From Branchiostoma floridae (lineage: Eukaryota > Chordata > Leptocardii > Amphioxiformes > Branchiostomatidae), in assembly GCF_000003815.2 (NCBI RefSeq), contig NC_049983.1, positions 10,731,482 to 10,795,481 on the forward strand: a stretch of 64,000 bases of DNA. The letters run 5' to 3'. The position numbers and the translations under genes are program-made. Positions 1-12,147 of this stretch are shown here, in pieces; the stretch's first letter is position 1, and each line of letters begins with the position of its first letter. The notes under the pieces were generated by a model. That model was not told the origin of the DNA and searched no databases. It was given only the letters and a program-made list of their open reading frames with translations.

Positions 1-664
1 TGCAAAAAAACGTTATGGTGATTTCCTTATATATTCGCTAAGAAATTGGAAGAATTAGGGTTTGGATCATATGTGAAAGTGTTGAATGCCTCTTGAATAT
101 AGGCCACTTAACGTTATATGAAATTTCGCGTACTTGACCTACGTGGCGATTGCATTTAATCTGAAAATATATTGCATTTATCTTATTTGACATGATAAAA
201 TTCATTAGTAAAAATAGAAAGAAAAGCGTGTTCATGAGTCCGGAAAACAAAATTACGTTTAATTTCACAGCGTTGAGAAGGATCAATCCAGAAATCCACA
301 TAATGCAACCAACCTTGAAGCTTTATAATGGTTTAAAAACAGTAATTAGTACTTTCCATTCCTCATACTGTGCTCTCTCCTGGTACATGACGTCTTTTGC
401 GTGTCATAATTGCACAACCTGTTATTCTGGGGTCACATTACATTCACAACGTCTAGTAAGTTCCATCAAACAATTGGGAAGGGCGGATGGGTGCATAACT
501 TAACTCGCACTCGTGTGTCATACCAAAACTTTGAATTTTCTTGTGACGCATTGAAAACTTATCACTTGTACATACAGTTTTGTAGATATGTCTGCAATAG
601 AATGGCATGGGAATGCAAACGAACGATCTTGTGTGATGTATGAAGCGAGTCTGATTGCGTATGC

Positions 665-1222
665 ATTTATCAACTGACGGCACCTGCAACATAATCTATT
701 GCAGCATTAATAAGGTTTCCCTTAAACGTTCGACATTATTTGTTAGCATACCAACGTACAAAACAGCGTATAAAATTGGCGTTCTAATGAAAGAGTAATA
801 TTCGTGTATATCTTCTATTGTAATAATTTTTTAAAGTTTGTGTTCTCCCTTTATAGCTTCCGTAGTTACCAAATTTAAGTTTTCCTTTGACGTATTAAAA
901 ACATATGATTAGGGACCAACCAACCAGTATAGATATGGTCAGCGACATCAGAAATGACCAGTGACCACTAAACTCCAATATAGTTTTTTCTGGTATAACG
1001 TTATATATTTTCAACTGGAGGCACCTAAAGCACAATCGGTTACAGCAGAACTTTACCGAAAATGCTTCACATAAAAGTAAACATTATGTTGCCAGCGTAC
1101 AAATTCAGCGTAAATAAAATTGGCATTGTAACGTGAGGATAGTATTTCGTGTATATTACTTTCAGTGATAAGGTTATAAAGTTTGTGTTCTTCCTTTATA
1201 CTTCCCGTAATTACAAGTCAAA
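665..1222 (+). repeat. diverged tandem duplication (two copies about 340 bp apart)
   Basis: About 665-885 and 1005-1222 share a long diverged sequence: TTTATCAACTGACGGCACC against TTTTCAACTGGAGGCACC, then AAAATTGGC, TTTCGTGTATAT and AAAGTTTGTGTTCT at matching spacing. No ORF is preserved. The rest of 1-1540 shows nothing else I can name. Confidence 0.7.
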
Positions 1223-1555
1223 CTTGCATGCCGCTCGCTACAAAAGATCTACTCTCCCCCTGGGAGACCGTTTGTTGATGCTCACATTAGCGGTGCAAAT
1301 TGCGTCTTCGATAAAAGCTTTCAAGGGACGCCAACGTTTGAAGCTACACTGGCGCAGTCGGTATGGGGCATACTAAGTGTTGGGAGTGTTTACAGGGGCG
1401 ATGGAGCGAGTCAGTGATGATTTTCTTTAAGTAGGAACAAATGCACATTTTATAGTCTAATAATCTAATGCTAAACTTTATTGAGCGCTATGCAACATGT
1501 GTGTAGAAAAAGTATTAGGATGAAATACCAGTTGTTGCTTTGCATTATTATCTTC

Positions 1556-1663
1556 ACCAAGAAGGTTATGTTTCGTTCGTGCCTCTCTTTACCTCTCTCT
1601 CTCCTTCTCTCTCTCTATCTCTATCTCTATCTCTATCTCTCTCACATTGTGTGTGTGTGTATC

Positions 1664-1713
<50 letters not shown>

Positions 1714-1860
1714 CATACATATAACTCAAGGAAAAAGTTGTGGATTGATCTTTATGATATTTAGAAAGTGGATAGGGGTTAGAAAAACAAAGGTTAAGTT
1801 CGATAATGAGATCCCTAGCAACTTTTTAAGGTACAGCAGGTATTGGCATGCTTTTGTCGT
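1556..1860 (+). repeat. dispersed repeat copy with CT and GT microsatellite
   Basis: Begins CACCAAGAAGGTTATGTTTCG, contains (CT)n/(CTAT)n and (GT)n runs, then ATATAACTCAAGGAAAAAGT, AAACAAAGGTTAAGTTCGAT and GGTACAGCAGG. Four more copies with the same order of blocks are in this window (16821, 32786, 58781, 60209). Translated open frames over it are low-complexity artefacts. Confidence 0.75.
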
Positions 1861-3236
1861 AATTGTAACGTGGTAGGTAGCTTCTGGGGCAGAGAGTAAG
1901 TCTTTGGGTTAAGGTAACAAGTTTTATTTTTCCCTTACGTTCCCAATCAGCGTTAAGATCGCACCACACTTCAAATAGAGCAAAGTTTCTAGGGAGTTTT
2001 ACGATTGAAACATCCCAATGAAGACAAAAACCCTGATAGCTACACAAATGTCCTTAGTCATCTCCACCAATGATTAATCAAGTAGTTCTTACCCTGTACA
2101 CTTGTCCCCTGCTGATGAAGATAACACTTAACGCCTGGTTCTAAATGTATAACGCTTTCCATTACTTTGACGGAATGGGCTGATGAAACATTCAGTCCCT
2201 CAGTTATGTCAGCGCCATTGACGTCATTGCCTAAGAGGTTGGAAAAACGATCATTATGTCGCACGTCACAAGATACTTCAGGACTACCGTTTAGAGAGAA
2301 AGAAATTAATGGCACTGACGTCTTGCTGTAAGCAAAGGAACTTCAATGAGATAAGATAAGATAGAATAAATGGCTGTTCTTTTGCTCTTCTCAGATTAAT
2401 GTTTGATCGCTTGACCTCGATAACAGTGAGTTACGATCCACGTGTAACTAAAATACAATATGTGCAGGAATCTGTATAAGCAATGCTTCATCTCGTTTGA
2501 TGCAAGTAATTATAATTTACGTCGATAACGTAATAAAGGGAGTTATTATTGTAATCTTACCGTTTCATAACAAATTGATTTTATTTTGAATATGGCTTTT
2601 CTTTGGCAGTACCAGTGTAACTGCCAGAATGGTGTTCAAAACATGATCCACGGACACGTTTTCAAAACTTTGCGGTAATATTCCTTCTTCAAAAACTCTA
2701 TTTTGTTGATAATAAGAACTTATAAAAAAGCATCTGCTGTCCTCATGCAAACTTTATAACTCTTCCCGTGTCCCGCGGTGTGACAAAGCAGCTTCTGAGT
2801 CGGCACTTATTTTTCTGGCATGTCCCCGGCAGGAGATGGATGTACTTAACGCCTCCTCCACATCTCACAGCTCGGCACTGTAAGGTCGATAAATGTTTCC
2901 ATATCCGCGGGTTAATAGTACAAAATGATGGGAGATAGACTCCCGCTGAGCCCATGATTACAGGCGGGGTACCAGGCAGATTCCCCCGTACGCTCACTCC
3001 ATTGATCGGGTACAGATCACAAAACGGATCTGTGAATAATTGAAGACCTCGTGGTTAGGAAACCCATTTTGGTATCAAGGGGAAATGGAACTGCCGTCGT
3101 TCGGGCACTTTGTTTGAGCACAAGAGAATCCCCTCTTGATGTCGTCTTCCATCAAACACAGATAAGTAGTGTCAGGACTCTAGGAGATACTCGCCAAGGT
3201 TATCCGCGCTGTGTGATGATATCTTTCGCGTAGTAT
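1861..3236. other. spacer, no feature recognised
   Basis: Ordinary mixed-composition DNA with only short scattered ORFs on both strands and no splice-flanked conserved peptide. Confidence 0.5.
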
Positions 3237-3237
3237 A

Positions 3238-4085
3238 TTCACATACAATTCAATCCCTACAACTGGATAAAAATCTTTCCATTTGATAGTGTTACATGAG
3301 ATTGCAACATTTTTGTAAACTTTTTTTGTAAAAGCATCCATTCTTCTGCCTTATTAACGATGGATCTGATAATTTTGATGCACGTTATTGTAAAGAGTAT
3401 TGATATATTTCAATTCTATAGATGATATTGATGATACAAAAGTGTGTGAGAGACTATACTATGTAAAATGTTTGTTAAGGTTAGACATCCTGGTAAGCAA
3501 TATTCAAATACAATTTAATCTCTACAACTGGATAAAAAATGTACTTCCGAACGTTTCGAGTGACACCCATCACTCTTCTTCAGCATCACTGGAATGAACT
3601 GGCAGAACAATTCAATACAAGTACAGCTAACTAGTTAAAAACTAGTTAAACATCTATTCAATAATTCCTTAAGTTCGTATGCAACTTTAGGAGTTATTGA
3701 ATAAATGTTTAACCAGTTTTTCTAGTTAGCTGTACTTGTATTGAATTGTTCTGCCAGTTCATTTTAGTGACGCTGAAACAGAGTGATGGGTGTCACTCAA
3801 AAACTCCGGAAGTAAATTTCCGTTTTTTATCCAGTTGTAGAGGTTGAATTATATTTGAATATTGTTACCTGGATGTCTAACCTTCATAATCCCTCAACAC
3901 ACTATAGCCTTTCTGTCATGAATATGACTCCTAGATACGGTTTATAAGAACGGGCATCAAATCCATCGTTAGTAATAAAGCCAATGAATGGATGCTTTTA
4001 CAAAAACAAAGTTTACAAGAATGTCGCCATCTAGTGTGACAAAATCAAATGGAATGATTTTCGTAAAAGTCTTTATGCCTCAATA
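3238..4085. mobile_element. long fold-back (inverted-repeat) element
   Basis: Two arms of nearly 400 bases face each other around a spacer of about 20 bases near 3680. Matching blocks include AACTGGCAGAACAATTCAAT, AGTGACACCCATCACTC, TACAACTGGATAAAA and TGTAAAAGCATCCATTC with their complements in reverse order in the right arm. An extra partial copy of the ACAACTGGATAAAAA block lies at the left end. There is no transposase frame, so this looks like a non-autonomous fold-back transposon. Confidence 0.85.
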
Positions 4086-4437
4086 ATAAAATCTTGATAA
4101 TAACCTTTATGGAGCTCATACCTTAATTGCTTTTATAGCTGAAGAGGCTGTAATAAACATGAAAAACAATCCCAGATGATTTTGACAAACCTGAATGACT
4201 CCTTAAAGCTCACATATATTTTCAGATTAACGTTATGCTGGTCACATATACGCTCCATTTCGTATCACTGCAGGCATGTCATAACATACGAGCATCGCAT
4301 ACATGACCGCATTCTACAAAACTGGCGGTGCTCATGTAGCTAAAGTAATAGCCACACTCATGCTCATACATTACCGACATAACATATATTTTCTGACTAC
4401 ACTTCAAAATGATCGATTGAAGCTTGAGTTACACTAT

Positions 4438-4575
4438 AAATTGACGTTGAAAAGATATTTAAGTCCTTCTTTTTTCAGTGCCTCTGCATTGCATTTGATT
4501 TCGTGCATTTAAATTGACGTTGAAAAGATATTTAAGTCCTTCTTTTTTCAGTGCCTCTGCATTGCATTTGATTTC
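4438..4575 (+). repeat. perfect 65-bp tandem duplication (73-bp period)
   Basis: 4438-4502 and 4511-4575 are identical (AAATTGACGTTGAAAAG ... TTTGATTTC). This is a recent local duplication in non-coding DNA. Confidence 0.9.
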
Positions 4576-4579
4576 TCGG

Positions 4580-5940
4580 GCGGATAATGTACTTTGTTCA
4601 TCCGCTTCATCGGCGGTCCTTTAAAATACAATTTGCGAAGTTACTTATCTTGTCACAAGAGTCAAAGATAGTCAAGTCAAATTGTTGCAGGTACAATGTA
4701 GGGCAAAGTGATATACATATTCATTGAAGTAACTGTCTATGGATTAATACAGGTCATGTAGGTTCTGGGCTATACAATATTGAGAGAAAACACAATGTAC
4801 AATATAGACCAAAACGTAATAGACTACTTCTTAGAATTTGCAATTGCATCAATTTAGTATACATACTACACGTAGTCTAGTACACACTAGAGCTCAAAAT
4901 AAGAAGATACATGCTAAAATGTCATCGTCATATATGCATCTTACAATAATTTCAAACATCTTCCTATGAATGTGGAGGATAAATTTTCAAATTCACAGTA
5001 TCATTGTTTCTTAAAGCATTGTGATATTCTACATATTTGTTAAAAACACCAATATTCTAGATGAGTGACGGTACGCGATGCATTGAAAAAATAAACGACC
5101 ACAAATGAATTACAAAACTTGGTTTCCTCACCGTGTAAACACATCACGTTGTCTACGGATTAGTGACATGATCTTTTGCTGATGAACCGATCGAAGCGGA
5201 ATGTAATTTGTATCTGATGCCCGTGTAGAGGATTATCCCTTATAATGTAGTCATCGCGCCATGATGTTCTTTAATTAGGTAAAAGTCCAGTTTATTTCTG
5301 GCTTGGCCGGGTAGTCAAGAGATGAAACTATTTCTGCACTGACTGTCTCACATTCGTATCTTAAACTGTACAAGCTGTAGCGGACTGTGGTATTGATGAG
5401 CGTACTGACGGTGTAGCTATCATAGGTTCATTAGTTCTATTAGTAAAACCAAAATATTTGCAGCCAGAGGCTGAATTGAATATTATCAGACAAAACACAA
5501 TTGCATAGTCAAGCTCTAATTCTTGATTACAAACAAAATGTATGAAGAAATAAGCTAGAATATGTGTCACCGTGTATTCTAAAACGTGGGTGGACATAAA
5601 AAGTTAGAATGTCAATATTTAGTATAATGTGAAATCATCACATATCATCAACCCGGATTTAAGTGTTTGTATAACCATTTGAGGCAGGTAGAATAAGAAG
5701 TAGTTTGTTACATGTAAACAAAGTGTATATCGTTGCAAAACACTTGATTCTTTGAAATCATACTGATGTCTTCTGTAGTCAACTACTACTTTGAGTCGGA
5801 ACACGCCGGATCGGAATTTTCCTCATGCTTAAGACATATAATCGATCTTCCATGTCGACGCACGGATAGATGCAGGCAGATGGTTGTCATTATTCCTCTG
5901 ACCATAGTTGATGGGATGTAGCGATGACCGGTCTATATGA
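4580..5940. other. AT-rich spacer, no feature recognised
   Basis: Short ORFs only; no conserved peptide or repeat boundary stands out on either strand. Confidence 0.5.
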
Positions 5941-5952
5941 TTTAGCGGTGAA

Positions 5953-6225
5953 GGGAAGCAACTTATACACAGATAATCAGGGGTGTATCGACATGCCCGC
6001 GGACTGGTCAAACCCCGTATGTCGAGATAGCCCTCCAGTCAGGATTCAACCACGTCTAGCTCAAGGCTGAGATGTATCTAAACTTTAATACTCCAGTGGA
6101 GGGAAGCAACTTATACACAGATAATCAGGGGTGTATCGACATGCCCGTAGACTGGTCAACCCCTGTATGTCGAGATAACACTCCATGATTCAACCACATC
6201 TAACATAGGTTGAGATATATCTAGA
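5953..6225 (+). repeat. tandem duplication (148-bp period)
   Basis: GGGAAGCAACTTATACACAG through GGGGTGTATCGACATGCCC and TATGTCGAGATA occurs at 5953 and again at 6101, followed in both by diverged ATTCAACCAC and TGAGAT blocks. No coding sense. Confidence 0.85.
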
Positions 6226-6229
6226 AAGG

Positions 6230-7020
6230 TATATAAGAGCAAACTTCACTTTTCTTGTGTCATTTAGCCACTGAAGAAGCTGTACATAGCCAGGGATAGC
6301 CCTTGATAATAACCTCCGGCTAGTTGGGTAGCCCTGGCTTTATTTCTCATGATTATACAGCCGAATAAATGAAAATTAAAAAAATTGAAAAATAGCGAAA
6401 CTAGTTTGGCCGACGGGCTGAATATAAGTTCAAAATTTGAACTATGCGGCTCCAGATGTCTTACTGAGGGACGACTGCAGTGTGCAAGATGTCCGTAGCT
6501 TGAGGAATGAATCTACTCTTCTATATAGGTTGAGATATACCTGGACTTACACCGATGAATACAGCGATTTGTCAGCTTCTGGACTGTCGATATTTCGTAA
6601 AAGGATGGGGATATTGAGGATACGGTTATATAGGGACCTTACGCAGATATACTATGATCCCCGATTTTCATAAATGCCAGTTAACAGGGTCATTGATAAA
6701 TGGCATTCGATGAATTCGATGTCTGAGAAAGTGTGTACCATGCCCAAAAAAAAGTCATGTAAAGCAACAGAGTGTTGTATATTTTAGGATAAAGATTACT
6801 TGAGGGATCACTGTCCTATTAGAATACTCCACAACCGTTTTTGTAGAAATATGTTTGGTGTTCACAGAGGCGCCAAGAACGAGGCATGTTAAGCTGTTTA
6901 CAGCACAACCTATTTACCCATTTCGATCTATCTGGCCATTTCTGACATCAGGCGAAGATTAATAAGCACGCGGAGGTCATAAGTATGAATATTATGACTT
7001 CCATAAGTCACTTTCTTATC
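6230..7020. other. spacer, no feature recognised
   Basis: Mixed-composition DNA with one 78-codon frame at 6437-6673 that has neither splice context nor a recognisable domain. Confidence 0.45.
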
Positions 7021-7021
7021 T

Positions 7022-7220
7022 AGGGATGTCCCTGTAGCTCAACTGGTAGCAGTGCCACAGTTGACCTCACAGATAAACTTAGTTGTAACTGGGAGACCCC
7101 GGTTCAAGTCCTTTGAAGAGCAACTAGCTAGTTTGGGGCTGCACCAGGCTTTCTGAAGTGTTACCTTTTCGCGAAGGTGCCTTTTAATGGATGAAGGCTA
7201 CGGACCTCTCCCGGAAAAAA
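7022..7220 (+). mobile_element. tRNA-like SINE fragment
   Basis: An A-box-like TAGCTCAACTGGTAGCAG and a B-box-like GGTTCAAGTCC lie on one strand but too far apart for a functional tRNA. There is no matching acceptor stem. Probably a tRNA-derived SINE head. Confidence 0.5.
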
Positions 7221-8550
7221 ATATGCCCTGCTACAGAAAAAGCAAGGAAACTTGCTGTGCTAACCTATCTGCACACAAAATAATGAACATCATTTTTTTC
7301 CTCTGCGTCTCACCCCCCTTTGACCCCAGAAGTTGTGTATCTTAGCTTCCCCCAAAGAAGTTCCCCAAGGTTACGCTTGCCAGTCCGAGCCGACCTTGCC
7401 TTGAGTGAGGTGACTCAGTGCGTGTAATGGAAAAACTTTGTGGCGGCCTTGCGGATCTTACCCGCGGCTACAAGACAGCTTGGCGCTCCTGAATCTTTCA
7501 TGGGACTTCTTCTTTTCATCGCTACTTCAAATTGCGGGGTGTAATTAGGGATCGGATGCATTTTATGAGCTAGCATGAATAATTGATATATGTAATCAAG
7601 AGTAGATGAACGAAATGCGACTGGCTGACAAATATAAAAGACTTGGTATGGAAGACGAGCTTTGTACGTTGAAGTGTTATTGAAAACATTTCAGGCAACA
7701 TTAGCAGTCGTTGCTACTGATATCCCATGTGTGATATGTTTCTCTGCCGGAGGACGATAAAACATATATGAAAACAAAACTTTTATGAATATGAAAATAA
7801 TAGGAGTTGTTGAAAAATGAGAACTGCCTTGAAATCAATCAGGTTTTTGTAGTGTGTAGCAAATCTTGTCAAACAATTTGAATTTAACGTAAAACTTTTA
7901 TCTCTTACTTGAAACGTATTTCTGAGTTATTGGAACTCGCTATCGCACATGCAGATATCATAGAAGTTTGGATATAACGTCAGATATGCAGATATTTAGA
8001 TATTTGTAATTATTAATAATAGATAGTAATTATTTTCAACTCATGGTTCCCTCAAACATGATTGGCCCAGGATATATTATAATAAGTTGTGAAACATCTA
8101 CCGATACATGAAATCCTAATGTTGAGCGTTATTAACAAATTGTTGAATCATGCTTGTTTATTTAGTTATTCCGAACGTGTTTTTTTCTTTCTCTAAATAA
8201 AAATTTCTTCACAAGACCTTGTCCAATTTATGGCGTAGAACTGAAAAAAAAAACTGCAGATAAACTTCTTTTTGCAGTTATCTGCCATCAGATGTAAAAG
8301 TGATTTCGAACCTGTTTAGTCACCGGGGAGTTGATTTCCCGCTGGTCGAGACAGAGAAGACATATTATGTATACCAAATAGTAGTTACGCAAGCAACTCG
8401 GTATGGTTTTGAAAATGGTCAGACGTTTTAGATAGCATCCACTATCTTTCGTCACACGTATTGTACGATATGCACAATATTAACATGTTCATCGTACCTG
8501 AGGAATTCCCCTTGCTTTTATCGACAAATACTACGGACAGTAGACCAAGG
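7221..8550. other. spacer, no feature recognised
   Basis: AT-rich in the second half; no ORF over 60 codons and no repeat structure I can define. Confidence 0.5.
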
Positions 8551-8680
8551 CTCAATGCCCCGTACAAAGCTCAAGGACTGTGACCCTTTCCAGTAGCGTG
8601 AGCGACAACAGCCGGGTTTCGAACTCCCAACCTCTTTGTCCAGAGGCACGGTTGCTAACCGCTGGACTACGCACACTGCA
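8551..8680 (-). mobile_element. tRNA-derived SINE, reverse strand
   Basis: Read on the minus strand, GTAGTCCAGCGGTTAGCAAC (A box), CTGGACAAAGAGG and GGGAGTTCGAAACCC (B box) form a tRNA-like head. The tail continues without a 3' acceptor stem, so it is a SINE rather than a gene. Confidence 0.65.
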
Positions 8681-11600
8681 TACGTATTTAAATTGTCTCT
8701 AATCTACTTCTACTTCTATCAACTGGACAAAAGTTCTGCCTGCCTGGCTGTTAACTTTGCAAGGAAACTCCACCGGTACCACATACAGAGATGCCCTTGA
8801 GCGCCCGTCTCGGTTCGCCCTAATGTGCGGAACACGTAACGGGATTTAGGCGGAGCATCCAGAGCATCATCTGACGTTAGCAGGTGCGTCAGTGATTTCC
8901 GTGATTTGCACGGTGAAGCGGGAGCTCGGGAAGTCTGCGGATAAAGCACGTCACCACAAAGGGCTGGAAATGGAAAAATTCTGCAATCAAGAGCACGTTT
9001 TCATCCACGCTAAAGGTGATATCTCACTGCACTTGGGACACCGGTACGGCACTGCGGGGTTAGTAGATCACTCAACGAATTCCAAGAGATAAAGAACTAA
9101 TGTTCTTACATTTTGTATTTGTGTATTTTGTTGTCTTCTTAGTCATATACTTACATATCACGCAATATCTACATTATAAAAAATGGCGAAAATGTGCGGC
9201 ACTGAGTGAACCCCGCAGTGCCGCGGCGGTGCCCCAAGTGCGGTGAGTTACCACCTTTCGGTTCAGCTTCCAGTCCCCCCCCCCTTTCCACTGGATGATT
9301 GTATTATCGCTAGTTGACAGTACAGAGACTGATTCAGATTTCATTTCATAATTGAAATATGCTGAAATATGAAAAAAGTTTCACATCGAAAGAAAACAAA
9401 ACACACAAAGCTCTTTATCAATGAAATCCGCCCAGTGATCTGCCAAATGTTAGTGAAATGGGGGTCCACGCATCTTCACCTAGAAAGAGTTTTGTGAGTG
9501 TATAGTTCCTGTGTCTAGATCCAATGCCTCTCACGACTTTTGCCGGCTTTCCTCTCGAAGACTGATTTTCTCCCTCTTAAGTGCGTACTTGACTTGACTT
9601 AACAAGTCCTCTTCTACCACGATGGCAGCCAAGAAGTAAGAATGAAGATATCTCACGTCGCTCTAAAGTACTCATTTGTGCCTCGAGGTAACAGTACAGA
9701 TGTTACCGATGTTTGACAAGTGTTCACGGACTATTAAGCAGTTCGTATTATGACATCCAGTGTTGTGACGCTAAGAGAAAAGTAATTAAAGCTGTCAACG
9801 TAAAATCATTAATGGGGAAAGCAAAATGTGTCGTTAGCGCATTCAACTTAAGTATCGAATAAATAAATAATTATAGGCTAACTAATTGTTTTAATCAAAG
9901 TGTCAGAAAGTGAAACCTGAATGCAGTTGATGTGGATAGGTCCAATGAGGATATACAATTATTCTGTGTACTTTATGGTAAACAACTGAAACACTTGGTC
10001 TAATTACTGTAGGACTTTTAGTAGGGGAGTTTGTGGAAACCAGAAAGCATGAATTCGAAAGTAAAGCTCACAAAATGTGAAAAATCCATTGGCATACTTT
10101 TATACATTTCTTGGCATACGCCTTTATCTTTTATTCTTTATTTTACAAAAGCACATGCGGGTCCCTGTTTGGAAACGTGACCCAATAGGTGGGATAGACA
10201 ACACAAAGTCTTTGAGCCTTGTATAAGTTACACCCGTATGCTTAAAATTTGCTTTCGGAAGGATAAAGAATGTATAAACAAATAGTACAGGGATCATAGC
10301 CGGAACAGACAGCCGAGTTGTGGGGCTACTGTGAAAAGTAAGAAGTTCTTCCGCTTGTGTATATGGTTGAGGGTAACATCTCATAATCAGATATGCATAA
10401 TCGGTCACACATGGAAAAACATGTTTTGTGTCGAAAATAAAAGACTACGTGGTTTTCTTCCTCAATTTACAAAAGCACAGAACAGGTAACGGCTCAATAC
10501 AGGGTAATGTTGATGTATTCATGAAGAGTAACTTTTCACAAGTTTCTAACATGTGCACCTTCCAAACTTAAAAGCCTCTGCAATGTAAGGCAACAGAATT
10601 ACAGATGAACGGGAAGGGATATGGTTGATTTTAACGAGAAGGGATATGGTTGATTTAGGCCGACGTGTTATAGTTTAAAAGTTAATGTTTAATTTTCCGC
10701 AAAAGTTTGTTCTATATCGTTACAAGAAGCGAGCCCGACGTCTGTTGTTGTGCTGGGCAGGGACATTTGGGGGACCACAATGATTAAAACCGTGTGTGCA
10801 TGATCTAATATGAGCCTTGCGACATGGTACATTCTTCTAACGTCGGCCTCCATTGAGTCGTTCGCTTGATGCATCATCTGTGAAAAGTCAACACAAAAGA
10901 GCTGGGGACCCTTTTCCATCAACGTCCTCTTAGCGGAGCGTTCTTTAGGAATGTTATCTTTTCGTCTTCAATCACGTGCCCTGACTTACGCAAATGCTTA
11001 CGTCGGCAATCTTAAAGAACGGGATGGTTCCGTCGTGCCCGCCAACCCCAAGACGACCTTTGTCTCTTAAAATTCACGGTTCGATGACATCATCAATCTT
11101 ACTGTAGTGTCGTCACAGTTTAGTGTTACTCCACTCTTTTCTTTGCACGACTTCGTATGTAGGACACTGCACAAAGTAGACTTTCTATTTTTGTGTCGAA
11201 TAGAGGTTAACCCTAAATACTTGTGCCGTATGCACGGAAATAATTTGGTTCGAAACATCTGAGGAGTTTTTACCATATCTTTGAGCTCGTTATCGCCAGG
11301 TTCCTGATAATCTAGACCAAATCTGTGGGTTAGCTCGAAAGGGTCAGATAGCTGTGTTTCTCCATCTGATATCGCTCTGGAAAGTCTTCGAGTTGATGGC
11401 CGCCTGCAGTGGTTCAGCAAAAGGGCAAATGGCCACGTCGTTTCCAGTGAAGGAAAGTTTCTATTTGCTGGTTAGCCGTTTCTGCAAGACTGAGTTTGCT
11501 CTTCGTGCGTCACATCTGTGTGTATGCCTTCTCATCATGCAAACGCAGTGACTCCCCTGCAAGATTCATCCGTGCGCAGCTCATTCAAAGTCATTAAATG

Positions 11601-11903
11601 TCGATCCGTCATTTTGAGCAGCTACATATGCATTCCTCTGCGTCAGAGTGAAGCGCTCCGAGACCTTTTCCTTTCACTGGGAGAAAAAAAAAGACGGATT
11701 CTTCGCCTTTTGTGCGCTCTCTTTGTTGAAGCGAAACTTGCAATGGAGTCCTGACCTACTAATGCTTTGTGTTTACTCGAGTAATCTCCCGGTTAATGAG
11801 AACCGCCTTCTGTTTCCGTCAGACAGGCAGGGCGACTACGAGCTCCGCTGAGGTGGTCTAGCGGCCGGGCTGGAAACGCGCGATTTCCACACCACCAGCA
11901 GAC
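8681..11903. other. spacer upstream of the GAT-1-like gene
   Basis: No recognisable exon on either strand. The last few hundred bases become GC-rich before the transporter ATG and presumably hold its promoter and 5' UTR. I could not identify a TATA box or transcription start. Confidence 0.45.
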
Positions 11904-12147
11904 ATGGAGACCAGCCAGGAGGACGGCAAACTTGCGGACGGCGTCCTGGCCGACAAGGACGGGACAACAACAGCGCTGAACGGCACGGAGAAAAACCACC
12001 CCGAGGAAGCCGAGACGAAAAAGGATGACCTGCCCGAGAGGGGAAACTGGACGGGGAAACTGGACTTCATCCTGTCTTGTGTTGGGTTCGCCGTGGGTCT
12101 CGGCAACGTGTGGAGGTTCCCATACTTGTGCTATCAGAATGGCGGAG
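11904..12147 (+). CDS. GAT-1-like exon 1 (N-terminal tail and TM1)
   Basis: Encodes residues 1-82. A polar, acidic cytosolic tail of about 50 residues leads into TM1 with the SLC6 signature [19 protein letters not shown]. The donor is GGAG|gtgagt, and the final base starts a split Gly codon (phase 1). The G/C-rich codon use contrasts with the AT-rich intron. Confidence 0.94.

Noticed and set aside
11067-11420. 117-codon minus-strand ORF upstream of the transporter
   Set aside because: No domain, no splice context, and ordinary composition for chance ORFs in this window.
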